NCBI GenBank assembly: GCA_963838805.1
Contig: CAWISK010000008.1
Span: 372,001-436,000 of the forward strand
DNA: 64,000 bases
Direction of reading: 5' to 3'
DNA from: CAVRQM01 sp963838805
GTDB taxonomy: Bacteria > Pseudomonadota > Alphaproteobacteria > Acetobacterales > Acetobacteraceae
Shown here: positions 26,634 to 36,203 of the stretch, piece by piece
How positions within the stretch are numbered: the stretch's first letter is position 1
Layout: every line of letters begins with the position of its first letter
Program-made: the position numbers and the translations under genes
Notes under the pieces: generated by a model
What the model was told of the DNA's origin: nothing
Seen by the model: the letters and a program-made list of their open reading frames with translations, nothing else
The model's database searches: none

Positions 26634-27337
26634 CTAGAACCGCTCCGACCAGGGCCGCACATCCGCCTCATGCGTCCAGGCCGAGCGGGGCTGGCGGTGC
26701 AACTGGACGTAGAGCGCGGCGATCGCGTCGGGCTCCAGCAGCGAGTCCGGGCCGCGCTCGGCCAGGACTCCCTCGGAGCGCGGGGTCCTGATCTGCCCGT
26801 CGATGATGACGTGGGCGACATGGATGCCGCGCGGCCCCAGCTCGCGCGCCATGCTCTGCGCAAGCGCGCGGAGGGCGAATTTCGGGCTGGCCAGACCGGC
26901 GAAGCGAGCGCCGCCGCGCAGCGAGGCGGTGGCGCCGGTGAACAGGATGCTGCCCTGGCCGCGCGGCACCATCCGCCGTGCCGCGGCCTGCGCCACGAGG
27001 AAGCCGGCAAAGGCGCCGACTCGCCAGGATTGCTCGAACTCGGTGGCGGAGATGTCCAGGATGCCACCCGGCGCGTACATGCCCGCGTTGAACACCGCGC
27101 AGGCGAGCGGCCCAAGCTCGCGCTCGGCGCGGTCGAAGGCGCGGGCGACCTGCTCCGGATTCGGTCGGCATCGGCCACCAGCGGCAGCAGATGCTCCGGG
27201 TCGCTCTCCGCCAGTTCAGCCAAGCGCTCGGCGTTGCGCGCCAGCAGCCCGACCCGATAGCCGTCGGCGGCGAACGCGCGGGCGACCGCCATGCCGAGGC
27301 CGGGGCCCACGCCCGCGATCACGACACTTTCATTCAT
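26634..27337 (-). CDS. Short-chain dehydrogenase/reductase (frameshifted)
   Basis: This NAD(P)-binding oxidoreductase of about 234 residues has the nucleotide loop VVIAGVGPGLGMAVARAFA (GxGxGxG variant of the SDR TGxxxGxG), then VFNAGMYAPGG in place of NNAG, SILFTGATASLRG and the helix with GLASPKFALRALAQSMAREL. The active-site YxxxK tyrosine is replaced: the motif reads ASPKFAL, so the canonical tyrosine is missing while the lysine is kept. The frame changes near 27160; one missing base would join LPLVADAD to NPEQVARAFDRAE. The start overlaps the stop of the NUDIX gene by four bases (27334-27337), so the two are coupled. Confidence 0.75.
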
Positions 27338-28116
27338 GTCGGCATCCCCAGCCGGCGGAACAGATCGACCAGCACGACATTCACGTTGAACTTGAACTCA
27401 TCGGTGTCGCGCACCGTCTCATAGACGCGCTGGATCGGCCACAGCTCGAAATGCTCGATCTCGCCATCGTGCGGCCGCGGCACGAAATCCTGCGGCAGCT
27501 CCAGGTCGTAGCAGTGCAGGATGTCCCGGCGCAGGCCCTCCGGCCGCTCCATCGCATAGGCGATGCGCGCGGCATGCACGGCCTTGCGCGCCAGGGTCTT
27601 GGGAATGGCCGCCTCTTCCTTCGCCTCCTTGATGAGCGTCTGCTCGACCGACAGCCCGGCCGGTACGCCGCCGGCCACGATGTGATCAAGCTTGCCGGGA
27701 TCGACCAGCTTGTCGGCCGCGCGCTTGCCCACCCAGAGATGGATGCCGTCACGCCGCCGGACGATGCCGTTCACATGCACGCCGAGCGCCTGCACCCCGA
27801 AGGCCGGCAGGGCGCCGCGGTCCAGCACCGTCAGCACCGGCCCGTCCTCCTCCGCGCGCACGTCGAACGCCTCGCCGCGCCAGCGCAGCAGACCCTGGTC
27901 GCACAGCACGCGCGCGGCGTCCTGCACCGCGTTCGGGCGCGTCGGACGAACCCAGACCTCATCGGGGTTCACGGCGATGGCGGCGAAGCCGTGCAGGGCA
28001 TTTGCGAAGACAGGCCGCACCCAGCCCACCTGTGCCGCGCCGATGCGCAGCGGCAGGAAGGGGCCGGGCAGCCTGGCGTTGTCGCAGGCATCGAGGTGAC
28101 GTTGAAACTGCTGCAT
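27334..28116 (-). CDS. NUDIX hydrolase with DUF4743 N-terminal domain
   Basis: This 260-residue protein pairs a DUF4743 domain (residues about 1-115; LPLRIGAAQVGWVRPVFANAL) with a NUDIX domain. The NUDIX box runs GGVPAGLSVEQTLIKEAKEE, fitting G-x5-E-x7-RE-x2-EE with K in place of R. This architecture occurs in thiamine-diphosphate or nucleotide diphosphate hydrolases of the Tnr3/NUDT20 group in eukaryotes and in alphaproteobacterial homologues. It is coupled to the SDR gene by an ATGA overlap and divergent from the Atm1-like exporter gene. Confidence 0.88.
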   Translation of the reverse strand: MQQFQRHLDACDNARLPGPFLPLRIGAAQVGWVRPVFANALHGFAAIAVNPDEVWVRPTRPNAVQDAARVLCDQGLLRWRGEAFDVRAEEDGPVLTVLDRGALPAFGVQALGVHVNGIVRRRDGIHLWVGKRAADKLVDPGKLDHIVAGGVPAGLSVEQTLIKEAKEEAAIPKTLARKAVHAARIAYAMERPEGLRRDILHCYDLELPQDFVPRPHDGEIEHFELWPIQRVYETVRDTDEFKFNVNVVLVDLFRRLGMPT

Positions 28117-28235
28117 GAAATCGCCCTACAAGCCCAGTCTCCGCGCGCCAAGCGGCGGTTTTGTGGCAAACTGTCATCGTCCCGGCCATGGCACCGGGCT
28201 TTGCGGACGCCGCTCGACGTGCCACATGGGCGGGG

Positions 28236-30164
28236 ATGCCCGACAACCGATCCGTTCCCCGGGCGGCCGCGATCCCGGCGCCCGAGCGACCGGTGCCCGA
28301 ACGCCTCGCCGCCGAAGGTCAGGTCTCGGACCGCCCGGCCCCTGAACGCTCCGCCCTGGCCACCATCGGCTCGCTGCTGCCCTATCTCTGGCCGAAGGGC
28401 GACCACCGGGCGCATGTGCGCGTCATACTCGCGGTCATCTTCCTGGTCGCGGCCAAGGTCGCCACCGTCTATGTGCCGCTGATCTACAGCCATGCCGTCG
28501 ATGCCCTGGCGCCGAAGGGCCATCCGATGCTGGCCGTGCCGGTGTTCCTGATCGGCGGCTACGGCTTGTTGCGCATCGCCTCGGCCGGGTTCGCCGAGCT
28601 GCGCGATGCGGTGTTCGCCTCCGTGCAGCAGCGCACCGTGCGCATGGTGGCGCTCAAGACCTTCCGTCACCTGCATCGCCTGTCGCTACGCTTCCACCTG
28701 GACCGCCAGACCGGCGGCCTGTCCCGCGCCGTCGATCGCGGCACCAAGGGCGTGGAGGCGGTGCTGCGGCTTGCCGTGTTCAACATCCTGCCAACCATCC
28801 TGGAGCTGCTGCTGGTCACGGCGGTCCTGTGGCGGCTGTTCGACTGGCGCTATGCGGCGCTGACTTTCGCGGCGGTAGCCGTCTACATGTACTTCACGCT
28901 CGCCTTCACCAACTGGCGCGTGCGCTTCCGCCGCATCATGAACGAGGTGGATTCCGAGGCCCAGACCAAGGCCGTGGACAGCCTGCTGAACTACGAGACG
29001 GTCAAGTATTTCGGCAACGAGGCGCATGAGGCGCATCGCTACGACGACGCCCTGGCCCGCTACGAGCACGCCGCGGTCAAGAGCCAGGTGACGCTCAACA
29101 TGCTCAATATCGGCCAGGCCACGATCATCGCGGTGGGCCTCGCCTTCATCATGCTGATGGCCGCCGACGGTGTGCATCAGGGCACCATGACCGTCGGCAA
29201 GTTCGTTCTGGTCAATACCTACCTGATGCAGCTCTACACTCCGCTGAACTTCCTGGGCTTCGTCTATCGCGAGATCAAGCAGGGGCTGGTGGACATGGAA
29301 TCCATGTTCCAACTGATGGCGACCGGCGAGGAGATCGCCGATGCCCCAGGTGCCGTGGCGCTGCCGCCGCCGCCGCCGGGGCTGCCGGCCGGCGAGCTGG
29401 TGTTCGAGGACGTGCATTTCGGATACCGCCCCGACCGCGAGATCCTGAAGGGCGTGTCGTTCCGCGTGCCGGCCGGCCGGTCGCTCGCCGTGGTGGGGCC
29501 GACCGGCGCGGGAAAATCCACCATCAGCCGGCTGCTGTTCCGCTTCTATGATGCGACCGGCGGGCGGGTGCTGATCGACGGCCAGGATCTCCGCCTGCTG
29601 ACGCAGGACAGCCTGCGCGCTGCGATCGGCGTGGTGCCGCAGGATACCGTGCTGTTCAACGACACGATCCGCTACAACATCGCCTATGGCAGGCCGGGTG
29701 CCACGCAGGCGGAGATCGAGCACGCGGCGCGGCTGGCGCAGGTGCATGACTTCGTGCTGCGACTGCCGCAAGGCTATGACACGAGGGTTGGCGAGCGCGG
29801 CCTGAAGCTGTCCGGCGGCGAGAAGCAGCGGGTGGCGATCGCCCGCACCATCCTGAAGAATCCGCGCATCCTGATCCTGGACGAGGCAACCAGCGCGCTC
29901 GACACCGGCACCGAGCAGGACATTGCCGCGGCCCTGCGCGTGGTGGCCGCGCATCGCACCACGCTGACCATCGCGCATCGGCTGTCCACCGTGGTCGATG
30001 CCGACCAGATCCTGGTGCTGTCAGACGGGCGGGTGGCGGAGCGTGGCGCGCATGACGAGCTGCTGGCGCTGGGTGGCCTGTACGCGCAGATGTGGGCGCG
30101 CCAGGCCGAGCAGGACGGGTCCGACGAGCTCGTGGCCGAGCCGCCGCGCGCGGCGGCCGAATAG
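28236..30164 (+). CDS. Atm1/HMT1-type ABC exporter, fused permease-ATPase
   Basis: This half-transporter of about 640 residues has an N-terminal membrane domain (six spans from VRVILAVIFLVAAKVATVYV) with the Atm1 signatures QQRTVRMVALKTFRHLHRLS, DRGTKGVEAVLRLAVFNILP and NYETVKYFGNEAHEAHRYD. The ATPase domain has GPTGAGKST, LSGGEKQRVAIART, ILILDEATSALD and the switch AHRLS. Bacterial Atm1 proteins export glutathione-metal or polysulfide conjugates. ATG 28236 is chosen as the start because the region after it is proline- and alanine-rich linker before the first span; earlier non-ATG starts are possible. Three small genes and rpmB follow on the same strand. Confidence 0.9.
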   Translation: MPDNRSVPRAAAIPAPERPVPERLAAEGQVSDRPAPERSALATIGSLLPYLWPKGDHRAHVRVILAVIFLVAAKVATVYVPLIYSHAVDALAPKGHPMLAVPVFLIGGYGLLRIASAGFAELRDAVFASVQQRTVRMVALKTFRHLHRLSLRFHLDRQTGGLSRAVDRGTKGVEAVLRLAVFNILPTILELLLVTAVLWRLFDWRYAALTFAAVAVYMYFTLAFTNWRVRFRRIMNEVDSEAQTKAVDSLLNYETVKYFGNEAHEAHRYDDALARYEHAAVKSQVTLNMLNIGQATIIAVGLAFIMLMAADGVHQGTMTVGKFVLVNTYLMQLYTPLNFLGFVYREIKQGLVDMESMFQLMATGEEIADAPGAVALPPPPPGLPAGELVFEDVHFGYRPDREILKGVSFRVPAGRSLAVVGPTGAGKSTISRLLFRFYDATGGRVLIDGQDLRLLTQDSLRAAIGVVPQDTVLFNDTIRYNIAYGRPGATQAEIEHAARLAQVHDFVLRLPQGYDTRVGERGLKLSGGEKQRVAIARTILKNPRILILDEATSALDTGTEQDIAAALRVVAAHRTTLTIAHRLSTVVDADQILVLSDGRVAERGAHDELLALGGLYAQMWARQAEQDGSDELVAEPPRAAAE

Positions 30165-30175
30165 GGGAACAGCTT

Positions 30176-30409
30176 ATGGCGAGCTTCGATGCGACCGGCG
30201 CGCCGGCCGACCTGAACCATGCCGGTGCCGTGGTCGACAAGGCGGTGGAATACATGCTGGGCCAGAACATCGCCTCGCTGGCCATCGCCTCGGCGCTGCT
30301 GGGGGGTGCCGTGCAGATGCTGCTGCGGAGTCTGGACGACGAATCCGTGATCCGCGTGCTGGGCAACGCGATCGACAGCGTGCGGTCGGGCGAGCTGCGC
30401 ACCAATTGA
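30176..30409 (+). CDS. Small conserved-type hypothetical protein, 77 residues
   Basis: This is a short intact frame 12 bases after the exporter gene, with AGGGGAA upstream of ATG 30176. The product has a helical middle (VDKAVEYMLGQNIASLAIAS) with ALLGGAVQMLLRSL, possibly one amphipathic or membrane-lying helix, and no recognised domain. Its closeness to the Atm1-like gene suggests co-transcription. I do not recognise the family. Confidence 0.55.
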   Translation: MASFDATGAPADLNHAGAVVDKAVEYMLGQNIASLAIASALLGGAVQMLLRSLDDESVIRVLGNAIDSVRSGELRTN

Positions 30410-30508
30410 GGGTGCGGAACGGCCTGACCGGCCATCGCGCGATAGGGTTTTCGGCGCGCTGAGCAGGTCGTTGCGGAGAGGCACGGCCCGTTTCTGCCCG
30501 GCACGACC

Positions 30509-30537
30509 TTGACGTGCCCGGCCGGCTCGGCAATAAG
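30509..30537 (+). promoter_or_regulatory. Candidate rpmB promoter
   Basis: TTGACG and AATAAG are separated by exactly 17 bases and end 33 bases before the rpmB start. The -35 box is strong, the -10 box weak. It lies in the only sizeable gap upstream of this ribosomal gene. Confidence 0.4.
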
Positions 30538-30570
30538 CCGTGCCTTCCAGCGAACCCGATGGGGATAGAC

Positions 30571-30873
30571 ATGTCTCGCCGCTGCCAGATCACCGGCAAG
30601 GGCGTGCTGAGCGGCAACAACGTCAGCCACGCCAACAACAAGACCCGCCGCCGTTTCCTGCCCAATCTGCAGGAGACGTCGCTCCTGTCGGACGCGCTCG
30701 GCCTCGATGTGCGGATGCGCCTGTCCACGCGCGCGATCCGCACCGTGGAGCATAATGGCGGCATTGACGCCTTCCTGCTGGCGACCCCGAACCGGCGCCT
30801 GCCGGCCGAGGCGCTCACGGTGAAGCGGCGCATCCTGCGCGCGCAGAAGAAGACGGCCGCTCCCGCCGCCTGA
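30571..30873 (+). CDS. rpmB: 50S ribosomal protein L28
   Basis: This 100-residue protein is ribosomal protein L28 of the large subunit. It opens MSRRCQITGKGVLSGNNVSH, followed by NNKTRRRFLPNLQ and LSTRAIRTVEHNGGIDAFL, the standard L28 blocks. The length is that of alphaproteobacterial L28. ATG 30571 is fixed by the conserved MSRRC start. The zinc-binding cysteine pairs of C+ forms are absent (single C5), so this is a zinc-independent form. It is intact, has its own likely promoter and is followed by a hairpin. Confidence 0.96.
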   Translation: MSRRCQITGKGVLSGNNVSHANNKTRRRFLPNLQETSLLSDALGLDVRMRLSTRAIRTVEHNGGIDAFLLATPNRRLPAEALTVKRRILRAQKKTAAPAA

Positions 30874-30884
30874 CACAATGCCGG

Positions 30885-30905
30885 GCGGCGTCCGTTAACC
30901 GCCGC
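30885..30905 (+). terminator. Hairpin after rpmB
   Basis: GCGGCG and CGCCGC form a 6-base stem around the 9-base loop TCCGTTAAC, starting 12 bases after the rpmB stop and extendable by two wobble pairs. No T-run is seen. This is a plausible weak terminator. Confidence 0.4.
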
Positions 30906-30934
30906 TTCGGCTTGACCTGCGATCATCGGCGGCC

Positions 30935-31726
30935 ATGATCGCGTTCGCCTGTCTCCTTTTCGGCTGCCTCGCTTGTGCGGCGCTCTGGCGCGGCGGGTGC
31001 GTGATACGTCGGCGCCTGCACCGGGCGCTCGATCAGGTGGAGACGGTGCAGCGGACGGCCCGCCTCGCCTCACTCGATCTGCGCGAGGCGGCGCTGCGGT
31101 TGCACGGCCAGGCCGCGGCGCCGCGGACGGCGCCCAACTCGGCGGCGGCGCTGGCTGCGGTGGCACAGCGATGCCGGATTCTCGCCGACGATCTGGGCCT
31201 CGTCGGGCGATCCGCGGATGCCCCCATGATCCACGAAGAACCGATCGACCTGCTGGATTGCGCGCGCGAGGCGGCGGAGGCCGTCGCCGTGACGATCGCC
31301 CCCGGCCGGCGCCACTTCCGGATTCCGGATATCGGCGAGGCCCGCATTTGGGCCGACCGGCGAGCCATAAGGCAAGTGCTGGGTCGCGTGCTGACGGAAG
31401 CGGCGCTCAACACCGGCGAGGACGATTGGGTGGTGCTGGGTCTCGCGGACGGCGCCGGTCCGCTCGTGCTGGAGGTGGCGGACGAGGGCAGGGGTTTGGC
31501 TGGAGGCGCCGCCGGGCAGGCTGCCACGCCCGGTCACGACTTCCGCGGCATCAGCACGGGCCTCGCGCTGGCGCGGGCGCTGATGGAGGCGCATGGCGGC
31601 CGGCTCGAATTGGTGGCGGCGCCGCGCACGGGAACCCGCGTCAGCCTGTGGTTTCCGGCGCAGCGTCGGCGCGGACTGCACGCAGACGGGGTTCCACATG
31701 CGATTCGCGCAACCCAGCCATCCTGA
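30935..31726 (+). CDS. Sensor-kinase-like membrane protein with HATPase domain but no H-box
   Basis: This 263-residue protein has one N-terminal membrane anchor (MIAFACLLFGCLACAALW) and a helical segment where a kinase dimerisation domain should be, then an HATPase_c domain. G1 is DEGRGL, G2 is GISTGLALARALMEAHGG and the last strand is GTRVSLWF. The N-box is weak (VLGRVLTEAALNTGEDD, where NALKHS would be expected). The helical segment LASLDLREAALRLHG lacks the H-E/D-x-x-P phospho-acceptor, so autophosphorylation is unlikely. It may be a pseudokinase or a phosphatase-type partner. No response regulator adjoins it. Confidence 0.7.
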   Translation: MIAFACLLFGCLACAALWRGGCVIRRRLHRALDQVETVQRTARLASLDLREAALRLHGQAAAPRTAPNSAAALAAVAQRCRILADDLGLVGRSADAPMIHEEPIDLLDCAREAAEAVAVTIAPGRRHFRIPDIGEARIWADRRAIRQVLGRVLTEAALNTGEDDWVVLGLADGAGPLVLEVADEGRGLAGGAAGQAATPGHDFRGISTGLALARALMEAHGGRLELVAAPRTGTRVSLWFPAQRRRGLHADGVPHAIRATQPS

Positions 31727-31789
31727 GCTACGCTGACATCGGCATGACGCAATCCCGTGTCATCCGGCGTCGTCAGCAGGCGAGGGCGA

Positions 31790-33686
31790 ATGGTGCAGAG
31801 GTTGCGTGGCGGCTGGCTGCGAGTGGCCGGAATCTGCCTCCTGCTGCTGGGCCAAGGGCTGCTGCCCAGGCCGGCAGCCGCCGAGCCGGTCGGCCATGCC
31901 CGGCTGGATCGCTTCGTCCGCAGCTACGACCTGCACGCCGATCTCACCTATGTCGAGACGGTCGAGGTCAATTACACGCTGCTCGACGCGCGCGGGCTGG
32001 CCGAGCGCGAGCGCAGCGCCTTCTCGTTCTATCCGGCATCGCAGGGCCTGCAGGTGGTCGAGGCCTGGGTCGAGCAGCCCGATGGCACGCGCATCGACGT
32101 GCCGGCCTCCGGCCGCTTCACCCGCCCTTCGGCGGCGGCGCAGAACGCGCCGGGCTTCACCGGTGCCATGACCACAACGCTGCTCTTTCCGCAGTTGCGT
32201 GAGGGCAGCCGGACGCATGTGCTGTGGCGGCTGACGCAGAAAGTGCCGCCGGTCAACGGCTTCAATGTCTGGGCCGAGCCGCCGCTGGAAACCCCGGTGG
32301 GCATGGGCGAGATCAATGTCGTGGCCCCCGCGAGCGCTTCCCCTGCACTGGGCCGCGCGCGGCGGGTTCGAGGTCGTCGATCAGAGCGATGGCGGTCAGC
32401 GCCTGATCACCGCCACCATCCGCGACACGCACGCCGCCGAACCGGAACCCGAGATGGTGGCGGAGGCCGATTTCCAGCCGCTGTTCCTGGTCACGTCGCT
32501 GGCCCGCCTGCAAGATATCGGGGCACTCTACTGGCGCCAGTCGCACGACAAGGTGGTGGTGACACCCGAGATTTCCGCCTTGGCGGCGCAGGTCGCGGGC
32601 GGCCGCGCCGACGAGGCGGCCGCGCGCGCCGTCTATGACTGGGTGACGAAGAACATCCGCTATGTGGCGGTGTATCTCGATCCCAATGATGGCTGGGTGC
32701 CGCACACGGCCCCCGAGGTGCTGGCGCGCGGCTATGGCGACTGCAAGGACCACGTGGTGCTGATGCAGGCGATGCTGGGCTCGCTCGGCATCCGTGCGGA
32801 GGCGGCGCTGGTGGATTGGGGCGACCAGACGGCCCCGGCACCGCTCTGGATGCCGCAGTTCAATCACGCGATCGTCTATCTGCCCGCCTATGACCGCTAT
32901 CTGAACCCGACAAATCCGTACGCGAGATATGGCAGCCTGGACCTGCACCTCGCGGGCAAGCTCACCGTGCTGGCGACGCCGCAGGGCGAGATCGGCCATA
33001 CGCCGGCCGGCACGCCTGCGGGCAACATCTACCGCATGGACAGCCAACTGGCGCTCGATCCGGACGGCACGATCGAGGGGTCCGCCCGTTTCGTGCTGTC
33101 GTCCAATCTGGAGAGCATGATGCGCTCGGCCGTCGCTTCGGCCGAGTCGGCGACGGACTTGCCGGACCGGCTGCTCGCCATGACTCCGGAGGGAGGCTTC
33201 GGCACGTTCAGCAGCAGCAATGCGCGTGACCTGTCGCAGCCCTTCTCGCTGGTGGCGACCTGGCGCAGCCCGCACGCCGTGGCGTTCGACGAGCAGCAGG
33301 CCTATCTGACCGCGCCGGTCGGGCCGGATCCCAATTCGATCACCCGCTTGCGGCGCTTCCTGTCTTTGGGCGGCATCCGTCATCATGCGATGATCGTCGG
33401 CGCCGGCGACTACACCTGGACGGAGAGCCTGCGCCTGCCGCCGTCCGAGACGGTGACGGCGCTGCCGCGCGACGTGGAGCTGCGCAACGGCGCCGGTCTG
33501 TACCGGGCAAGCTATGCGCGCACGGACGCCGGCCTGCGGATCGATCGGCATCTGGTGATCGCGCGCGACGTGTACGAGGCGCGCGACTATCCGGAACTGG
33601 AGACGCTGCTCTATGCCGCCTTGCAGGACTCACGCTCCACGATGGTCCTGTCGCGGCCGGAGACGGTGGCCTGGTCGCCACCCTGA
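31790..33686 (+). CDS. Secreted DUF3857 / transglutaminase-like protein (frameshifted)
   Basis: The protein has about 632 residues and a signal peptide (GICLLLLGQGLLPRPAAAEP). A DUF3857 domain follows (residues about 35-200: YVETVEVNYTLLDARGLAER, SHVLWR-like RTHVLWRLTQ). Then comes a transglutaminase-core domain with ARAVYDWVTKNIRYVAVYLD, the catalytic cysteine in GYGDCKDHVVLMQAML and histidine in FNHAIVYLP. Pairing of DUF3857 with this domain is common in proteobacterial exported proteins of unknown substrate. The frame changes near 32340; one base removed joins VVAPAS to PLHWAARGGFEVVDQS. The span is 3n+1. The start ATG 31790 is chosen for the signal peptide. Confidence 0.8.
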
Positions 33687-33688
33687 GA

Positions 33689-34574
33689 TCAGGCGCCAGC
33701 CTCCCAGAGCGGCTTGCCGGTGGTATCGGAGTCGATGCGGGTGACGTGCCAGCGGCCGAGATTGGCGGTGTAGAGTTCCGTTCCGCGGAAGGCGAGGTTC
33801 GTCGGATGCGCGAACAGATGCGCGGTCGCGTCCTCGATATAGACATCGATGCGGCGTCCGTCCGGCGATAGACGCAGGATGCGCGAAGGCTCGTAGCAGC
33901 CGACGAAGACCTGGCCCCGGTCATCGAGGGCAAGCCCGTCGGGCAGGCCGGGCAGGTCGGTGGCGAAGGGTGCGGCCGGGCCGGCCGTGCCGTCCTGCTG
34001 GATGGGAATGCGCAGGATGCGGCGCGCGAAGGTTTCGGCCACCAGGAGCGCCGCGTCATTCTCGGCCAGCGCCATGCCGTTGCCGAATACCAGCGGTTCC
34101 GCGTACCAGAGCGCGCCGCTGCCGGTCGCGAGGTCATAGGCCCAGACGCCAGGGCCAGGGGTCGCGAAGGCATGGCTGTCCGAGACCAGCAGGCGATTGT
34201 GCCGCCGATCCACGACCGGGAAATTGGGCACAAGGATGCCCGGCGCGCTGAAACGTTCGAGCCGGCGCGTCGCGAGATCGAGGCGGAACACGGCAGCGTG
34301 CTTCAGGTCGCAGGCGAACAGCGCCCGATCGCCGTCGAAGGCGAGGCCCAGCGTGAATCCGCCGGTGCTGGCCACCTCCTCGATGCGGCTTCGCGTCGGG
34401 GGCGATGCGCAGGATCTGGCCGTTCTCGCTGGAGCACCAGATCCAGCCGTCCGGCCCGACGGCCACGCACTCGGGGTGTTGCAGGCGCGGCTCGGAGAAG
34501 ATGCCGTCGAAGAACACCGACGCGCGGGAGGGTGGCAGCACGGTGGTCTCGGCGGTCCGGAATCGGTGTTCCAT
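33689..34574 (-). CDS. SMP-30/gluconolactonase-type lactonase (frameshifted)
   Basis: This six-bladed propeller protein of about 294 residues has the metal-binding glutamate near the start (GIFSEPRLQHPECVAVGPDG), FTLGLAFDGDRALFACD, VFGNGMALAEN with the asparagine ligand and DLPGLPDGLALDDRG with the aspartate. Such enzymes hydrolyse aldonolactones. The N-terminal 60 residues lie in another frame; at the doublet TT 34390-34391, removing one base gives IAPDASRIEEVASTGG. The span is 3n+1. It is the last gene of the sugar ABC operon and follows an SDR by ten bases. Together they suggest oxidation of a sugar to a lactone and then to the acid. Confidence 0.82.
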
Positions 34575-34584
34575 CGTTCCCTCG

Positions 34585-35365
34585 CTATTCGCCGCGTACC
34601 ACCAGCCCGCCATCCACGCGCACGATCTCGCCGGTGATGAACGAGGCGCGATCGCTGGCCAGGAACACCACCAGCTCGGCCACTTCCTCCGGCTGGCCGA
34701 AACGGCCGAGCGGATGCGCCTTGTTCCAGCTTTCGATCAGCGCCTGCGGATCGGCGACGGTTGCGAAGATGCGTTCGTTCAGCGGCGTCATGATGGTCCC
34801 GGGGGCCACCGCGTTGACGCGGATGCGGTGCGGCGCGAGGTCGATCGCCGCCTGCTGCGTCAGCGCGTTGATGCCGCCCTTCGCGGCCGCATAGGCGGCC
34901 CAGCCCTTGAACCCGGTCAGCGCCTGCACCGAGGACATGTTGACTACCGCACCGCCGCCGCGGCGGATCATCTCCGGAACACAGACGCGCATGCCGCGCC
35001 AGACGCTGCTGAGGTTGGTGGACAGCACGGTGTTCCACGTCGCCTCGTCCGTCTCATGCACCGCACCGCCGATCGCGCGCGCAGCGTTGTTCACCAGGAT
35101 GTCGATGCCGCCGAATGCCGTGACCGTCTCCCGCGCGAGGCTTTCGAAATCGGCCAGCGAAGTCACGTCGGCGCGGACGAACAGCGCAGTCCCGCCGCCT
35201 TGGGCAATCGCTTCGGCGGCGGCACTGGCCGGCGGCCTCGTCGATGTCGGCGACCACGACGATCGCACCCTGGGCGGCGAGGGCTTTGGCGCAGGCATGG
35301 CCAATCCCCATCGCCGCACCGGTGACGATTGCGACCTTTCCCGACAGATCGTGACTGCTGCTCAT
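34585..35365 (-). CDS. Short-chain dehydrogenase, glucose/galactose 1-dehydrogenase type (frameshifted)
   Basis: This classical SDR of about 260 residues has the nucleotide site VAIVTGAAMGIGHACAKALA, then VVVADIDEAAG, the motif ILVNNAARAIGG, the catalytic serine in VNMSSVQALTGFKG and YxxxK as AAYAAAKGG, and ends ITGEIVRVDGGLVV. The frame changes near 35228; deleting one base gives DEAAGSAAAEAIAQGGG. The span is 3n+1. It lies between the transporter permeases and the SMP-30 lactonase, so a sugar or polyol is the likely substrate. Confidence 0.85.
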
Positions 35366-35369
35366 GGGA

Positions 35370-36203
35370 TCACCCTTTCACGGCCCCGCCCGTCAGCCCG
35401 GCGATGAGCTGGCGTTGCAGGACGAAGAACACCAGGATCACCGGCACCGACACCAGCACGGAGCTCGCCATCAGCTCGCCATAGCGGATGCCGTACTGGC
35501 CGATGAAATCGTTCATGCCGACCGGCAGCGTGCGCATGTTGCGCGTCGAGGTGAAGGACAGCGCGAACAGGAATTCCTGCCAGGTGACGATCAGCACGAA
35601 CACGGCGGTTGCCACGATCCCCGGCCGGCACAGCGGCACGATGACCGAGAAGAACGCGCGCAGCGGTCCCGCGCCGTCGATCGCCGCCGCTTCCTCCAGC
35701 GCTACCGGCAGGCGTGCCAGGAAGCCGCGCAGCATCCAGATGGCGACGGGCAGCGTGATCGTCACGTATGCGATGATCAGCGAGACCAGCGTGTTGAGCA
35801 GGTGCGCCGCCTTCATCATGCGGTAGATCGGGATGATGATGGCGCTGGCCGGGAACATCTGCGCACCCACCAGCAGGGCCAAGATGATCGTGAGCAGCCG
35901 CGTCTGGAAGCGGCTGAAGCAGTATGCCGCCAACAGCCCGAGCGTCACCGTGATCGCCACCGTCGAGAGCGAGACGATGGTCGAGTTGAGGAAATAGGTG
36001 CGGAACTCGGGACGGAAGGCGGTGACGTAGTTCTCGAGTGTGGGATGCGCCGGCCATAGCCGGGCCGGAATGGCAAACGGCTCGGTTGCCGGCTTGAGCG
36101 AGACCGAGACCATCCAGAAGAACGGAAACAGCACCGCCGCCGCGACGGCGAGCTGCAGGATCGTGAGCCAGAACCGCTGGCGCCGCTCTCGCCGGAGGCT
36201 CAC
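35370..36203 (-). CDS. Carbohydrate ABC transporter permease, MalG-like (CUT1)
   Basis: This 277-residue permease has six membrane spans, the first in LAVAAAVLFPFFWMVSVSLKP. The CUT1 loop with the EAA motif is LARLPVALEEAAAIDGAGPLR, ahead of PLCRPGIVATAVFVLIV and the C-terminal YGELMASSVLVSVPVILVFF. The sequence is intact. Its start overlaps the stop of the MalF-like gene as ATGA (36200-36203). It belongs to the IclR-linked sugar uptake operon. No ATPase gene is found in this cluster. Confidence 0.92.
   Translation of the reverse strand: MSLRRERRQRFWLTILQLAVAAAVLFPFFWMVSVSLKPATEPFAIPARLWPAHPTLENYVTAFRPEFRTYFLNSTIVSLSTVAITVTLGLLAAYCFSRFQTRLLTIILALLVGAQMFPASAIIIPIYRMMKAAHLLNTLVSLIIAYVTITLPVAIWMLRGFLARLPVALEEAAAIDGAGPLRAFFSVIVPLCRPGIVATAVFVLIVTWQEFLFALSFTSTRNMRTLPVGMNDFIGQYGIRYGELMASSVLVSVPVILVFFVLQRQLIAGLTGGAVKG

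Noticed and set aside
28686..29978. A 430-codon minus-strand frame inside the Atm1-like gene
   Set aside because: It is antisense to a well-conserved transporter and has no domain signature.
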